A stretch of 64,000 bases of DNA from Actinobacteria bacterium OK074 (GTDB lineage Bacteria; Actinomycetota; Actinomycetes; Streptomycetales; Streptomycetaceae): assembly GCA_001298575.1 (NCBI GenBank), contig LJCV01000198.1, forward strand, positions 1 through 64,000, in the 5' to 3' direction. The notes beneath the pieces are model-generated. The model had not been told where the DNA came from. It made no database searches and was given only the letters and a program-made list of their open reading frames with translations. The position numbers and the translations under genes are program-made. Of the stretch, positions 1 through 8,101 are shown piece by piece (the stretch's first letter is position 1; each line of letters opens with the position of its first letter).

Positions 1-2
1 AG

Positions 3-27
3 CCCCGCCGGGCCCTGTCCGGCGGGG
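3..27. terminator. Hairpin at window start, probable terminator of an upstream gene
   Basis: Arms CCCCGCCGG (3-11) and CCGGCGGGG (19-27) pair perfectly around a 7-nt loop. The hairpin lies 60 bp before the first gene, so it most likely ends a gene located before the window. There is no clear U-tract, which is common for GC-rich actinobacterial terminators. Confidence 0.5.
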
Positions 28-86
28 GTGCGCGGGCGCATACGGGGAAGACTTCCGGCAGGGCCCGTTCTGCCCGGGAGGTCACC

Positions 87-794
87 ATGAGGCCGTCGCG
101 TCCGTTCAGGCCGCGGTCCGCGGGTTCCGGTGCGGTGCTGCCGCCCGATCCCGTGCACCACCCGCTGTACGCGCGTTACTACGCCAGGCTCAGCGTCCGC
201 GCCGAGACGCGGGCCGGCGCGGGGGCGGGGGGGGGGCAGCTGCTCGCCGGGCTGACGGGGCGGGTGATCGAGGTCGGCGCGGGCAACGGGCTGAACTTCG
301 CGCACTATCCGGGCACGGTCGCGGAGGTCGTCGCGATCGAACCCGAGCGGCTGCTGCGGAGGTTCGCCGTCGAGGCGGCCCGGCGCGCCGAGGTCCCGGT
401 CGACGTGGTGCCGGGCGCGGCGGAGGCCCTGCCGGTCAAGAGCGAGGCGTTCGACGCGGCGGTGCTCTCCCTGGTCCTGTGCAGCGTCCGCGACGTGCCA
501 CGGGCGCTCGCGGAGGTGCGGCGGGTGCTGCGGCCGGGCGGCGAACTCCGCTTCTACGAGCACGGCACGGGCGGCGGGCGCGCGCTCCGGTTCGCCCAAC
601 GGGCCCTGGACCGCACGGTGTGGCCCCGCCTGTACGGCGGCTGCCACCTCTCCCGGGACCCGATCGCCGCGCTGCGGGCGGCCGGGTTCGAACCGGTCGA
701 CTACGAGCGGGTGGTGCTGCCGGAACGGGGGCCGCGCGGACCGGCGTCGTACCGGGTACTGGGCAGCGCGCGGCGGCCGGGCGCGGGGGCGTGA
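87..794 (+). CDS. Class I SAM-dependent methyltransferase
   Basis: A 235-residue Rossmann-type methyltransferase. The SAM-binding motif I is VIEVGAGNGLNFAHYP (near residues 60-75), followed by the acidic end of strand 2 (AIEPERLL) and the later LRPGGELRFYEHG segment typical of UbiE/Methyltransf_11 enzymes. The substrate cannot be read from the sequence. The start is supported by GGGAGG six bases before the ATG. The first 25 residues are Arg/Pro rich and lie outside the fold. The gene converges on the Fic-like gene with only four bases between the two stops, so the two transcripts face each other. Confidence 0.85.
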   Translation: MRPSRPFRPRSAGSGAVLPPDPVHHPLYARYYARLSVRAETRAGAGAGGGQLLAGLTGRVIEVGAGNGLNFAHYPGTVAEVVAIEPERLLRRFAVEAARRAEVPVDVVPGAAEALPVKSEAFDAAVLSLVLCSVRDVPRALAEVRRVLRPGGELRFYEHGTGGGRALRFAQRALDRTVWPRLYGGCHLSRDPIAALRAAGFEPVDYERVVLPERGPRGPASYRVLGSARRPGAGA

Positions 795-798
795 ACTC

Positions 799-1176
799 TC
801 ACAGGCTCCACTGCCGCAGCTCGCGCGCGATGTCGTCCACCGTGGCGTCGCCGGTCTTCACCAGGCGGGCCAGGTCGCGGACCTGTTCGGGTGAGGTGAC
901 GACCTTGACGCCGCCGGCGACCAGGTACGCGTAGGCGACGGCGGACGCGAACAGCGCGTTGGAGCGTTCCAACGCCGGGACGTGCATGAGGAGTTGGAGC
1001 AGCGACGCGGCGCACGCGTGCGGGCTGTCGTAGACCGGGACGCCGGGCAGCACCTCGGCCTGGTGGCGGGCGACGCCGGCCACCAGCGCGCCGTAGTCGG
1101 TGACGGGCGGGTCCCCCGGTGTCCGCTGTTCGGCGATCATGAGGAGCCAGGACAGGTCGATGCGGAGACTGCTCAA
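799..1176 (-). CDS. Fic/Doc-like toxin with degenerate active-site motif
   Basis: A 125-residue small helical protein of the Fic/Doc type that Streptomyces annotations call the Fic-family toxin component. Where an active Fic protein has HxFx(D/E)GN(K/G)xxR, this one has HVPALERSNALFA. The His is kept, but the acidic residue, the anion-hole Gly-Asn and the final Arg are not at their positions. Classical AMP- or phosphate-transfer is therefore doubtful. It starts at TTG four bases after the stop of the RHH antitoxin-like gene, so the two are translationally linked. It may act by another mechanism or have lost enzymatic activity. Confidence 0.7.
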   Translation of the reverse strand: MSSLRIDLSWLLMIAEQRTPGDPPVTDYGALVAGVARHQAEVLPGVPVYDSPHACAASLLQLLMHVPALERSNALFASAVAYAYLVAGGVKVVTSPEQVRDLARLVKTGDATVDDIARELRQWSL

Positions 1177-1180
1177 CGGC

Positions 1181-1426
1181 TCAGCGACGCCCTTCGGCGC
1201 TGCTCGCGCCGCGGCCCGGGCCGGCCAGTTCCTCGGCGAAGACGGACTCGTACTGCTTCATGAAGTCGGCGGCGGCGTCCACGAACGTGCGGCCGACCTC
1301 GCCGGTGTCGCGTTTGACCAGCTCCTCGATGTAGCGGTTCACGCTCATGCCGCGCTCCAGTGCTCGTTCGCGGGCCGCCCGGGCGGTGTCCTCGTCCACC
1401 CGCACGTTCAGCTGGGTCTTCGCCAT
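1181..1426 (-). CDS. Ribbon-helix-helix antitoxin-like DNA-binding protein
   Basis: An 81-residue protein whose N-terminus (TQLNVRVDEDTARAARERAL, residues 4-23) has the beta-strand plus helix pattern of MetJ/Arc-type ribbon-helix-helix proteins. It is followed by GMSVNRYIEELV, the second RHH helix. The C-terminal half is a longer amphipathic region that would contact the toxin. It lies first in a two-gene operon with the Fic-like protein. Two GCTAGC-centred palindromes just upstream of its start are the likely autoregulatory operators. Confidence 0.75.
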   Translation of the reverse strand: MAKTQLNVRVDEDTARAARERALERGMSVNRYIEELVKRDTGEVGRTFVDAAADFMKQYESVFAEELAGPGRGASSAEGRR

Positions 1427-1434
1427 GCCCTCAA

Positions 1435-1458
1435 CGCTAGCGCCGCGGTGCTAGCACC
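1435..1458 (-). promoter_or_regulatory. Probable operator of the toxin-antitoxin operon
   Basis: Two palindromes share a GCTAGC core: CGCTAGCG at 1435-1442 and GGTGCTAGCACC at 1447-1458, with centres 14 bp apart. They lie 9-32 bp upstream of the antitoxin start codon. RHH antitoxins bind paired short palindromes, so autorepression is the natural reading. This is inferred from position and symmetry. Confidence 0.5.
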
Positions 1459-1633
1459 GGCAAGGCCGCCCGCCGTGGGGCCGGTCTCCTCCCGGGGGTG
1501 GAGCGTGCCCCTTACATCTGTGTCCGGGGCCAGACCTGGGGCGGAGAGCGGCCGGGACTCCAGAGGGATATCGGCTGTGGGGTCGGTCACACTACCCTCG
1601 GCGTCAACGAGGGAGACCACCGAGGAGGCGGCC

Positions 1634-2467
1634 TTGTCCACTGCTGCGGAGCATCCCCCGGGCCACGCGGAGGCGGACGACCGCCCCGCCGCCCGCGCCC
1701 GGGCCCTGACGAAGGCGTACGGCTCGGGCGAGACCGCCGTCCTGGCGCTCGACGCGGTCGACGTGGACATCGCGCGCGGCCGGTTCACCGCCGTCATGGG
1801 CCCCTCGGGCTCCGGGAAGTCCACGCTGATGCACTGTCTGGCGGGGCTCGACACGGTCTCGGCGGGGCAGGTGTGGCTGGGCGGCACCGAGATCACCGGG
1901 CTCAAGGACCGCGAGCTGACGCGGCTGCGCCGGGACCGGATCGGCTTCATGTTCCAGTCGTTCAACCTGATCCCGACGCTGAACGCGGCCGAGAACATCA
2001 CCCTGCCGATGGACATCGCGGGCAAGAAGCCCGACCCGAAGTGGCTGGACCAGGTCATCGACACGCTCGGGCTGCGCGACCGGCTGGGGCACCGCCCGGC
2101 GCAGCTGTCCGGCGGGCAGCAGCAGCGGGTCGCGTGCGCCCGGGCGCTCGCCTCCCGCCCCGAGCTGATCTTCGCGGACGAGCCGACCGGCAACCTCGAC
2201 TCCCGCGCGGGCCTGGAGGTGCTCGGCTTCCTGCGCGACGCGGTCGACGAGCTGGGCCAGACGGTGGTGATGGTCACGCACGACCCTGGTGCGGCGGCCC
2301 ACTCCGACCTGGTGCTCTTCCTCGCGGACGGCCGGATCGTGGACGAGATGCCCCGGCCGACGGCGGAGGCGGTGCTGGAACGGCTGAAGCAGTTCGACAC
2401 GGTCCGGGCCGCCTTCACCACCGAGGAAGACAGCGAAGAGAACGGCGACGCCAACCCCGCGCACTGA
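1634..2467 (+). CDS. MacB/LolD-type ABC transporter ATP-binding protein
   Basis: A 277-residue ATPase. Walker A GPSGSGKS is at 56-63, the Q-loop FQSFN at 107-111, the signature LSGGQQQR at 158-165, Walker B LIFADEP at 178-184 and the switch His in VTHD near 216. The IARGRFTAVMGPSGSGKST lead-in and the FADEPTGNLDS box are typical of the LolD/MacB/FtsE subfamily, which pairs with FtsX-fold permeases. The TTG start is chosen because GAGGAGG lies six bases upstream and the ABC fold begins shortly after. The frame stays open much further upstream, but that part resembles no protein. It forms an operon with the permease 63 bp downstream. Confidence 0.92.
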   Translation: MSTAAEHPPGHAEADDRPAARARALTKAYGSGETAVLALDAVDVDIARGRFTAVMGPSGSGKSTLMHCLAGLDTVSAGQVWLGGTEITGLKDRELTRLRRDRIGFMFQSFNLIPTLNAAENITLPMDIAGKKPDPKWLDQVIDTLGLRDRLGHRPAQLSGGQQQRVACARALASRPELIFADEPTGNLDSRAGLEVLGFLRDAVDELGQTVVMVTHDPGAAAHSDLVLFLADGRIVDEMPRPTAEAVLERLKQFDTVRAAFTTEEDSEENGDANPAH

Positions 2468-2530
2468 CCCCGGCCGAGCACCAGCCACCGCCGAGGACCG
2501 ACCCCGTGGACCCCGTGGAGGAGTGATCGC

Positions 2531-5101
2531 GTGCTCAAGGCGACCCTGCGCAGTTTCCTCGCCCACAAGGGGCGGCTGCTGCTGTCGGCGCTGGCCGTGC
2601 TGCTGTCGGTGGCGTTCGTGGCGGGCAGCCTGATCTTCTCCGACACGGTCAGCCGTACCTTCGACCGGCTGTTCGCCTCGACGGCCGCCGACGTCACGGT
2701 GACGCCCCGGGACGACATCGACTCACAGGTCCCCTCCGGGGCGACCCCGACCGTGCCCGCCGCGCTCGCCGGGCGGCTGGCGAAGGTGCCCGGCGTGGCG
2801 GCGGCCCATCTGGACGTCGGGGTGCAGAACGCCCCGATCGTCGACCGCCACCACGAGTCGGTGGGGCCGACCACCGGCGCGCCCACGATCGTCACCAACT
2901 GGTACGTCACCGACCGCACCCCGGTGGAACTGACCTCCGGTCACGCCCCGCACGGCGGCGGCGAGGCCCTGCTGGACGCGGACACCGCCGACCGCAAGCA
3001 CGTGCAGATCGGCGACACCCTGACGGTGCAGGCGCAGCCCGGCACGTTCAAGGTGCGGGTCGTGGGCATCGCGACGTTCACGACCACCAACCCGGGCGCC
3101 GCGCTGCTCTTCCTGGACACCCCGACCGCCCAGAGCAGGCTGCTCGGCAGCGCGAAGGCGGCGACCGGCGTCTCGGTGGACGCGGCACCGGGCGTGAGCG
3201 ATCCCGTCCTCAAGCGGCGGATCACCGCCGAACTGGGCTCCGACGCCTACGACGTGAAGACCGCCGCCGAGCAGGCCAAGTCCGACGTCGACCAACTCGG
3301 CGCGTTCCTGGACGTGATCAAGTACGTGATGCTGGGCTTCGCCGGGATCGCCGTCCTCGTCGGGGTGTTCCTGATCGTCAACACCTTCTCCATGCTGATC
3401 GCCCAACGCACCCGCGAACTGGGCCTGTTGCGTGCCCTGGGCGCCGACCGCCGGCAGGTGCGCCGGTCCGTGCTGACCGAGGCGCTGCTGCTGGGCCTGG
3501 TCGGCTCGACGCTCGGGCTGGCGGCGGGCATCGGGCTGGCGCTGGGGCTGATCCGGCTGATGAGCGCGTTCGGCATGAACCTCAAGTCGACCGAGATGGT
3601 GGTGAGTTGGCCAACTCCGGTGGCGGCGTACGTCGTTGGTGTCGGCGTCACGTTCGTCGCCGCCTACCTCCCGGCCCGGCGGGCGGCCGCCGTCTCCCCC
3701 ATGGCGGCGCTCGCGGACGCCGAAGTCGCGGGCGTGGGGCGGGTGTTGCGGGTGCGGGCGGTGGTCGGGGCGGTCCTCACGGCGCTCGGGGCCGCCGCCC
3801 TGGTGGGCTGCGCGCGGGCGGACACCACCGCGTCGGCGTCCTCGCTGCTCGGTCTCGGCGTCGTGCTGACCCTGGTGGCGACCGTGGTCGCGGGCCCGTT
3901 GCTGGTGCGGCCCGTGGTGCGGGTCCTGGGCGCGGCCTTCCCCGCCGTGTACGGCTCCGTCGGCCGGATGAGCCAGCGCAACGCGCTGCGCAACCCGCGC
4001 CGCACCGGCGCCACCGCGTCCGCGCTGATGGTGGGGATCGCGCTGGTCGCCGGGATGTCGGTGGCGAGCGCGTCCATGTCCCGCTCCTTCGACCAGCAGA
4101 TCGACCGCACACTGGGCGCCGACCTCGTGGTGCAGAACAGCGGCACCTTCCTGCCGTTCCCGAAGGAGGTCACCGACACCGTCCGGGACACCCCCGGCAC
4201 CGGCCTGGTCGTCCGCGTACGCTTCACCGGCCTGGCCGTACGGCTGCCGGACGGGAAGCGGGTCGAGACGACCGCGTCGGCGTACGACCCGCGGCTCGAC
4301 GACGTCGCCCACCTCACCTACGCCACCGGGGACACCCCGGCCGCGCTCGCACCCGGACACCTGGCCATGGACGTGGACTTCGCGCGGGACCACGGGGTGC
4401 GCGTCGGCAGCCGGATCCCGGTCGAGTTCCCCGCCGACCGCACCGCCGTGCTGACCGTGGGCGCGCTCACCCACATGGACAACGGGCAGGGTTTCGGCAT
4501 CGAGGGCGGCATATTCCTCGGCCTGTCGACCTACGGGAAGTACGTGCCCGGCGCGCAGGACGGCGCCCTGTACGTGAACGCGGCCCCCGGCACGAGCGCC
4601 GAGCGGCTGCACAACCGCCTGGACCGGGCGCTGAAGCCGTACCCACAGGTGAAGGTCAACGACCAGGCCGAGTACAAGAAGATGGTGCACGACCAGATCG
4701 CCGTGCTGCTCTACCTCGTGTACGCGCTACTCGGGCTCGCGATCGTGATCGCGGTGCTCGGGGTGGTCAACACGCTGGCCCTGTCGGTGGTCGAACGCAC
4801 CCGGGAGATCGGCCTGTTGCGGGCGATCGGGCTGGCGCGGCGGCAGTTGCGCCGGATGATCCGGCTGGAGTCGGTGGTGATCTCCGTGTTCGGTGCCGTG
4901 CTGGGGCTCGCGCTCGGTCTGGTGTGGGGGCTCTGCCTCCAACAGGTGCTCGCGCTCCAGGGGTTGAAGGCGCTGGCGATTCCGTGGGGGACGATCGCGG
5001 CGGTGGTGGCGGGCTCGGCCGTCGTGGGCGTGGTGGCGGCGCTGCTGCCCGCGCTGCGTGCATCGCGCATGAATGTGCTGGCGGCCGTCGCGCACGAGTG
5101 A
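2531..5101 (+). CDS. FtsX-like ABC transporter permease, two tandem modules
   Basis: An 856-residue permease with the duplicated MacB/FtsX layout. A first membrane helix near residues 13-33 precedes a periplasm-side extracellular domain, then three helices near 255-400. A second helix-ectodomain-three-helix module follows, with its last helices near 715-850. Both modules carry the conserved E-x-G-LLRA-G cytoplasmic motif (RELGLLRALGADRRQ and REIGLLRAIGLARRQ). The GTG start has GGAGGAG eight bases upstream. With the ATPase just before it, it forms an export pump or mechanotransmission complex. The substrate is unknown, and no adjacent two-component system points to one. Confidence 0.9.
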   Translation: MLKATLRSFLAHKGRLLLSALAVLLSVAFVAGSLIFSDTVSRTFDRLFASTAADVTVTPRDDIDSQVPSGATPTVPAALAGRLAKVPGVAAAHLDVGVQNAPIVDRHHESVGPTTGAPTIVTNWYVTDRTPVELTSGHAPHGGGEALLDADTADRKHVQIGDTLTVQAQPGTFKVRVVGIATFTTTNPGAALLFLDTPTAQSRLLGSAKAATGVSVDAAPGVSDPVLKRRITAELGSDAYDVKTAAEQAKSDVDQLGAFLDVIKYVMLGFAGIAVLVGVFLIVNTFSMLIAQRTRELGLLRALGADRRQVRRSVLTEALLLGLVGSTLGLAAGIGLALGLIRLMSAFGMNLKSTEMVVSWPTPVAAYVVGVGVTFVAAYLPARRAAAVSPMAALADAEVAGVGRVLRVRAVVGAVLTALGAAALVGCARADTTASASSLLGLGVVLTLVATVVAGPLLVRPVVRVLGAAFPAVYGSVGRMSQRNALRNPRRTGATASALMVGIALVAGMSVASASMSRSFDQQIDRTLGADLVVQNSGTFLPFPKEVTDTVRDTPGTGLVVRVRFTGLAVRLPDGKRVETTASAYDPRLDDVAHLTYATGDTPAALAPGHLAMDVDFARDHGVRVGSRIPVEFPADRTAVLTVGALTHMDNGQGFGIEGGIFLGLSTYGKYVPGAQDGALYVNAAPGTSAERLHNRLDRALKPYPQVKVNDQAEYKKMVHDQIAVLLYLVYALLGLAIVIAVLGVVNTLALSVVERTREIGLLRAIGLARRQLRRMIRLESVVISVFGAVLGLALGLVWGLCLQQVLALQGLKALAIPWGTIAAVVAGSAVVGVVAALLPALRASRMNVLAAVAHE

Positions 5102-5147
5102 TGGAATCACCGTGCACGCTCAAGTCCCTTGCTGGCGAGGAGAGTTC

Positions 5148-6038
5148 ATGGCTCGGCCGTTCCGCTTCGGTGTCAATCTGCTCAATTCCGCCCCGGCCGA
5201 CGAGTGGCGGGCCAAGTGCCGTCGCGCCGAGGACCTGGGCTACGACGTGATCCTGGTCCCCGACCACCTCGGCATGCCGGCCCCGTTCCCCGCGCTGGTC
5301 GCGGCGGCCGACGCCACCGAACGGCCGCGCCTGGGCACCTTCGTGCTCAACGCCGGTTTCTGGAACCCGACGTTGCTGGCCCGCGAGGTGGCCACCACGG
5401 ACGCGCTCACCGGCGGGCGCCTCGAACTCGGGCTCGGCACCGGGTACGTACAGGCGGAGCACGACGCGGCGGGGCTGCCGTACGGTTCGCCGGGCGAGCG
5501 GGTGGACCATCTGCGGCGTACGGTCGAGGAGTTGGACCGGCTGCTCGGCTCGGCCGCGTTCCAGCCGCGGCCCGCGCAGCACCCCCGGGTGCCGTTCCTG
5601 ATCGGCGGCAACGGCGACCGGATGATGCGGCTGACCGCCGAACACGCCGACATCGCGGCCTTCATGGGCGCCCGGCCGGTGCCGGACAGCACGACCGGCG
5701 CACTGGCGCCGAGCACGGCCGAGGAGCTCGACGAGCGGGTGGCCCGCTACCGGCTCCTGGCCGAGGGCCGCAAGGAGCCCGCCGAGCTGAACCTGCTGCT
5801 CCAGATCGTCGCCGTCACCGAGGACCCCGGGACGGTGCTGCGGCCGCTGCTCGACCGCCACGAGACCCTCACCCTGGAGCAGGCGCTGGACCTGCCCATC
5901 GTCCTGGTCGGCACCCTGGAGGAGGTCACCGCACGGCTGCTGGCCCACCGCGAGCGGTACGGGTTCTCGTACCTGACCGTCCTGGAGCCGTACATGGAGG
6001 CGTTCGCGCCGGTGATCGCGGAGCTGCGCGGCCGGTGA
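5148..6038 (+). CDS. LLM-class F420-dependent oxidoreductase
   Basis: A 296-residue TIM-barrel flavin/F420 enzyme. It begins RPFRFGVNLLNSAP and contains the family pattern AEDLGYDVILVPDHLG and TGGRLELGLGTGY, both characteristic of luciferase-like monooxygenase/F420 proteins. The closest named group from memory is TIGR03621. The start at 5148 is preferred over a frame that opens inside the permease gene, because GCGAGGAG lies just before it and the barrel starts at residue 3. The substrate is unknown. It lies 46 bp downstream of the permease stop and could be cotranscribed. Confidence 0.85.
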   Translation: MARPFRFGVNLLNSAPADEWRAKCRRAEDLGYDVILVPDHLGMPAPFPALVAAADATERPRLGTFVLNAGFWNPTLLAREVATTDALTGGRLELGLGTGYVQAEHDAAGLPYGSPGERVDHLRRTVEELDRLLGSAAFQPRPAQHPRVPFLIGGNGDRMMRLTAEHADIAAFMGARPVPDSTTGALAPSTAEELDERVARYRLLAEGRKEPAELNLLLQIVAVTEDPGTVLRPLLDRHETLTLEQALDLPIVLVGTLEEVTARLLAHRERYGFSYLTVLEPYMEAFAPVIAELRGR

Positions 6039-6137
6039 GCGCCCGGCGGCCGGTCACGACCCGTCGCGCTCCCGCCCACCGCCGTCCGTATGCTGGAATT
6101 CCCGGTCCGGCGCCAGGCCGCATGATCCCCTTCCGTC

Positions 6138-6563
6138 ATGACTGATCTGCGCATACGCCCCGCCGGTTTCGCCGATCTCGACGCCGTGCTCGCCTTCTGG
6201 AAGACGTCCGCCGAGGGCACGAGCATCAGCGACGACCGGGCCGGGGTGGAGCGGCTGGTGGCCCGCGATCCGGAGGCGCTGCTGGTGGCCGAGCTGGACG
6301 GCGAGCTGGTCGGCACGGTGATCGCGGGCTTCGACGGCTGGCGCTGCCACCTCTACCGGCTCGCGGTGCACCCCGGGCGCCGCCGCCGGGGCATCGGCTC
6401 GGCGCTGCTGACCGCCGCCGAGGAACGGTTCGTACGGCTCGGCGGGCGCCGCGCGGACGCGATGGTGCTGACCCGCAACGAGACGGCGCACCATGCGTGG
6501 CGGGCGGCCGGGTACGGGCCCGAGGAGCGGTGGCGGCGCTGGGTCAAGCCCCTCGCCGGGTGA
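6138..6563 (+). CDS. GNAT family N-acetyltransferase
   Basis: A 141-residue single-domain GNAT. The acetyl-CoA-binding motif A is LYRLAVHPGRRRRGIGSALL, with the R-x-x-G-x-G/A signature at 83-88, and the C-terminal AHHAWRAAGYGPEERWRRWVKPL motif B follows. The substrate is unknown. No convincing Shine-Dalgarno precedes the ATG. A TATGCT hexamer about 45 bp upstream may be the -10 box. Confidence 0.85.
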   Translation: MTDLRIRPAGFADLDAVLAFWKTSAEGTSISDDRAGVERLVARDPEALLVAELDGELVGTVIAGFDGWRCHLYRLAVHPGRRRRGIGSALLTAAEERFVRLGGRRADAMVLTRNETAHHAWRAAGYGPEERWRRWVKPLAG

Positions 6564-6581
6564 CCCGCTTTGCCCATCCTT

Positions 6582-6751
6582 TACTCTTGAAGGATCATGC
6601 TCTCCTCGGCCGGGGAGAGTCCCTCCCTTCATGAAAGGTGTGAGCGTCCGCCCATGGGCGAGCCTCCCAGTAGCCGCTACCGACCTCCCTCCCGCCGCCG
6701 ACACCGCGCGGTCCCCGCGCCCCTGGCCGATCATGGGACCGAGGTGACCCG
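6582..6751 (+). promoter_or_regulatory. Structured leader of the CNNM/CBS operon
   Basis: A possible -10 (TACTCT, 6582-6587) is followed by three palindromes: CTCTCCTC paired with GGGGAGAG (6600-6619, one G-T wobble), TTCATGAA (6628-6635) and CGCCCATGGGCG (6649-6660). The region then runs 90 bp to the start codon of a putative ion-transport protein. It holds no plausible gene. An RNA leader or riboswitch that senses a divalent ion is possible. I could not match it confidently to the M-box or yybP-ykoY consensus. Confidence 0.35.
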
Positions 6752-8101
6752 ATGACCGAAGTGCTCCTCCTGCTGGTGGCGGTCCTGCTCTCGGTGGCGT
6801 GCGGCGCGTTCGTCGCCGCGGAGTTCTCGCTGACCACGGTCGAACGCGGCGACCTCGAACGGGCCGTCGAGCGCGGCGAGCGCGGGGCCGCGGGCGCCCT
6901 CGAAGCCGTACGGAATCTGACGTTCCAGCTCTCCGGCGCGCAGTTGGGCATCACCGTCACCAACCTGGTGGTCGGCATGCTGTCGGAGTCGTCGATCGCG
7001 AAGCTGATCGCGGGGCCGCTGGAGTCGGTGGGGGTGCCGCGGTCGGCGTCGGAGTCGGTGGCCCTGGTCATCGGTACGGCCCTGTCGACGGTGTTCCTGA
7101 TGGTCGTCGGCGAGCTGGTGCCGAAGAACTGGGCGATCTCGGCGCCGCTGGCGGTGGCCAGACGGGTGGGGACGCCGCAGCGCTGGTTCAGCGCGGCGTT
7201 CCGCCCGTTCATCACCCATCTCAACAACACGGCGAACGTCGTCGTACGCCGTTTCGGTCTGGAGCCCGCCGAGGAACTGGCCTCCGCGCGCGGGCCGCAG
7301 GAGCTGGTGGCGCTGGCCCGGCACTCCGCGAAGGAGGGCGCCCTGGAGGCCGACACCGCCGAGCTGTTCGTGCGCACCCTGAACCTGGCCGACCTGACCG
7401 CGGAGAACGTGATGACCCCGCGGGTGCAGGTGATGGCGCTCGACGTGCAGGCGACCGCCGAGGACGTGGCGAACGCGACGCGGGCCACCGGGCTGTCCCG
7501 GTTCCCGGTGTACCGCGGCAACCTCGACGAGGTCGTCGGCATCGCGCACATCAGGGACGTTCTGGCGGTGCCCGCCGAGGACCGCCCCCGGCTGCGCGTG
7601 GCCGAACTGATGCGCGAGCCGCTCCTGGTGCCCGAGTCGCTGACCGTGGACCGCCTCCTGGACCGGCTGTCCGGCGGCAGGCGCACCATGGCCGTCGTCA
7701 TCGACGAGTACGGCGGCACGGCCGGGGTGGCGACCCTGGAGGACATCGTCGAGGAGGTCGTCGGCGAGGTCCGCGACGAGCACGACCCGCACGAGACCCC
7801 CGACCTGGCCCCCGCCGGGACCGACACCGACGGCCGGGCGCTGTACTCGGCCGACGGCTCCGCGCGCGTGGACCAGCTCGCGCGCCTCGGTCTCAGGGCG
7901 CCCGAGGGACCGTACGAGACGCTCGCCGGGCTCGTGGCCACCGTGCTGGTGCGGATCCCGGCGGTCGGGGACGGCGTCGAGGTCGCCGACTGGCGGCTCG
8001 ACGTGGTGGACGCGACCGGGCGCCGGGCCGCCCGGGTGCTGCTGCACGCGCCGAGCGCGGCCGACGGGCCCCGCACCGCTGACGAGGAGGAGAGCCGGTG
8101 A
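6752..8101 (+). CDS. CNNM/CBS-domain membrane protein (hemolysin C/CorC family), long form
   Basis: A 449-residue protein with an N-terminal CNNM (DUF21) domain of about four membrane helices (residues 1-190), then a CBS pair containing ENVMTPRVQVMAL and the V-I-D-E-YGGTAG-V motif near 312-325. The C-terminal CorC_HlyC domain ends the protein. Family members transport or regulate Mg2+/Co2+ or other divalent cations. GAGGTGA precedes the ATG. Its stop overlaps the start of a shorter paralogue by four bases (GTGA), so the two are translated as a coupled pair and probably form a heteromer. Confidence 0.9.
   Translation: MTEVLLLLVAVLLSVACGAFVAAEFSLTTVERGDLERAVERGERGAAGALEAVRNLTFQLSGAQLGITVTNLVVGMLSESSIAKLIAGPLESVGVPRSASESVALVIGTALSTVFLMVVGELVPKNWAISAPLAVARRVGTPQRWFSAAFRPFITHLNNTANVVVRRFGLEPAEELASARGPQELVALARHSAKEGALEADTAELFVRTLNLADLTAENVMTPRVQVMALDVQATAEDVANATRATGLSRFPVYRGNLDEVVGIAHIRDVLAVPAEDRPRLRVAELMREPLLVPESLTVDRLLDRLSGGRRTMAVVIDEYGGTAGVATLEDIVEEVVGEVRDEHDPHETPDLAPAGTDTDGRALYSADGSARVDQLARLGLRAPEGPYETLAGLVATVLVRIPAVGDGVEVADWRLDVVDATGRRAARVLLHAPSAADGPRTADEEESR

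Noticed and set aside
6600..6751. A definite M-box or yybP-ykoY riboswitch in the CNNM leader
   Set aside because: Only fragments resemble the consensus. Without a covariance search the family call would be a guess, so it is listed only as a structured leader.
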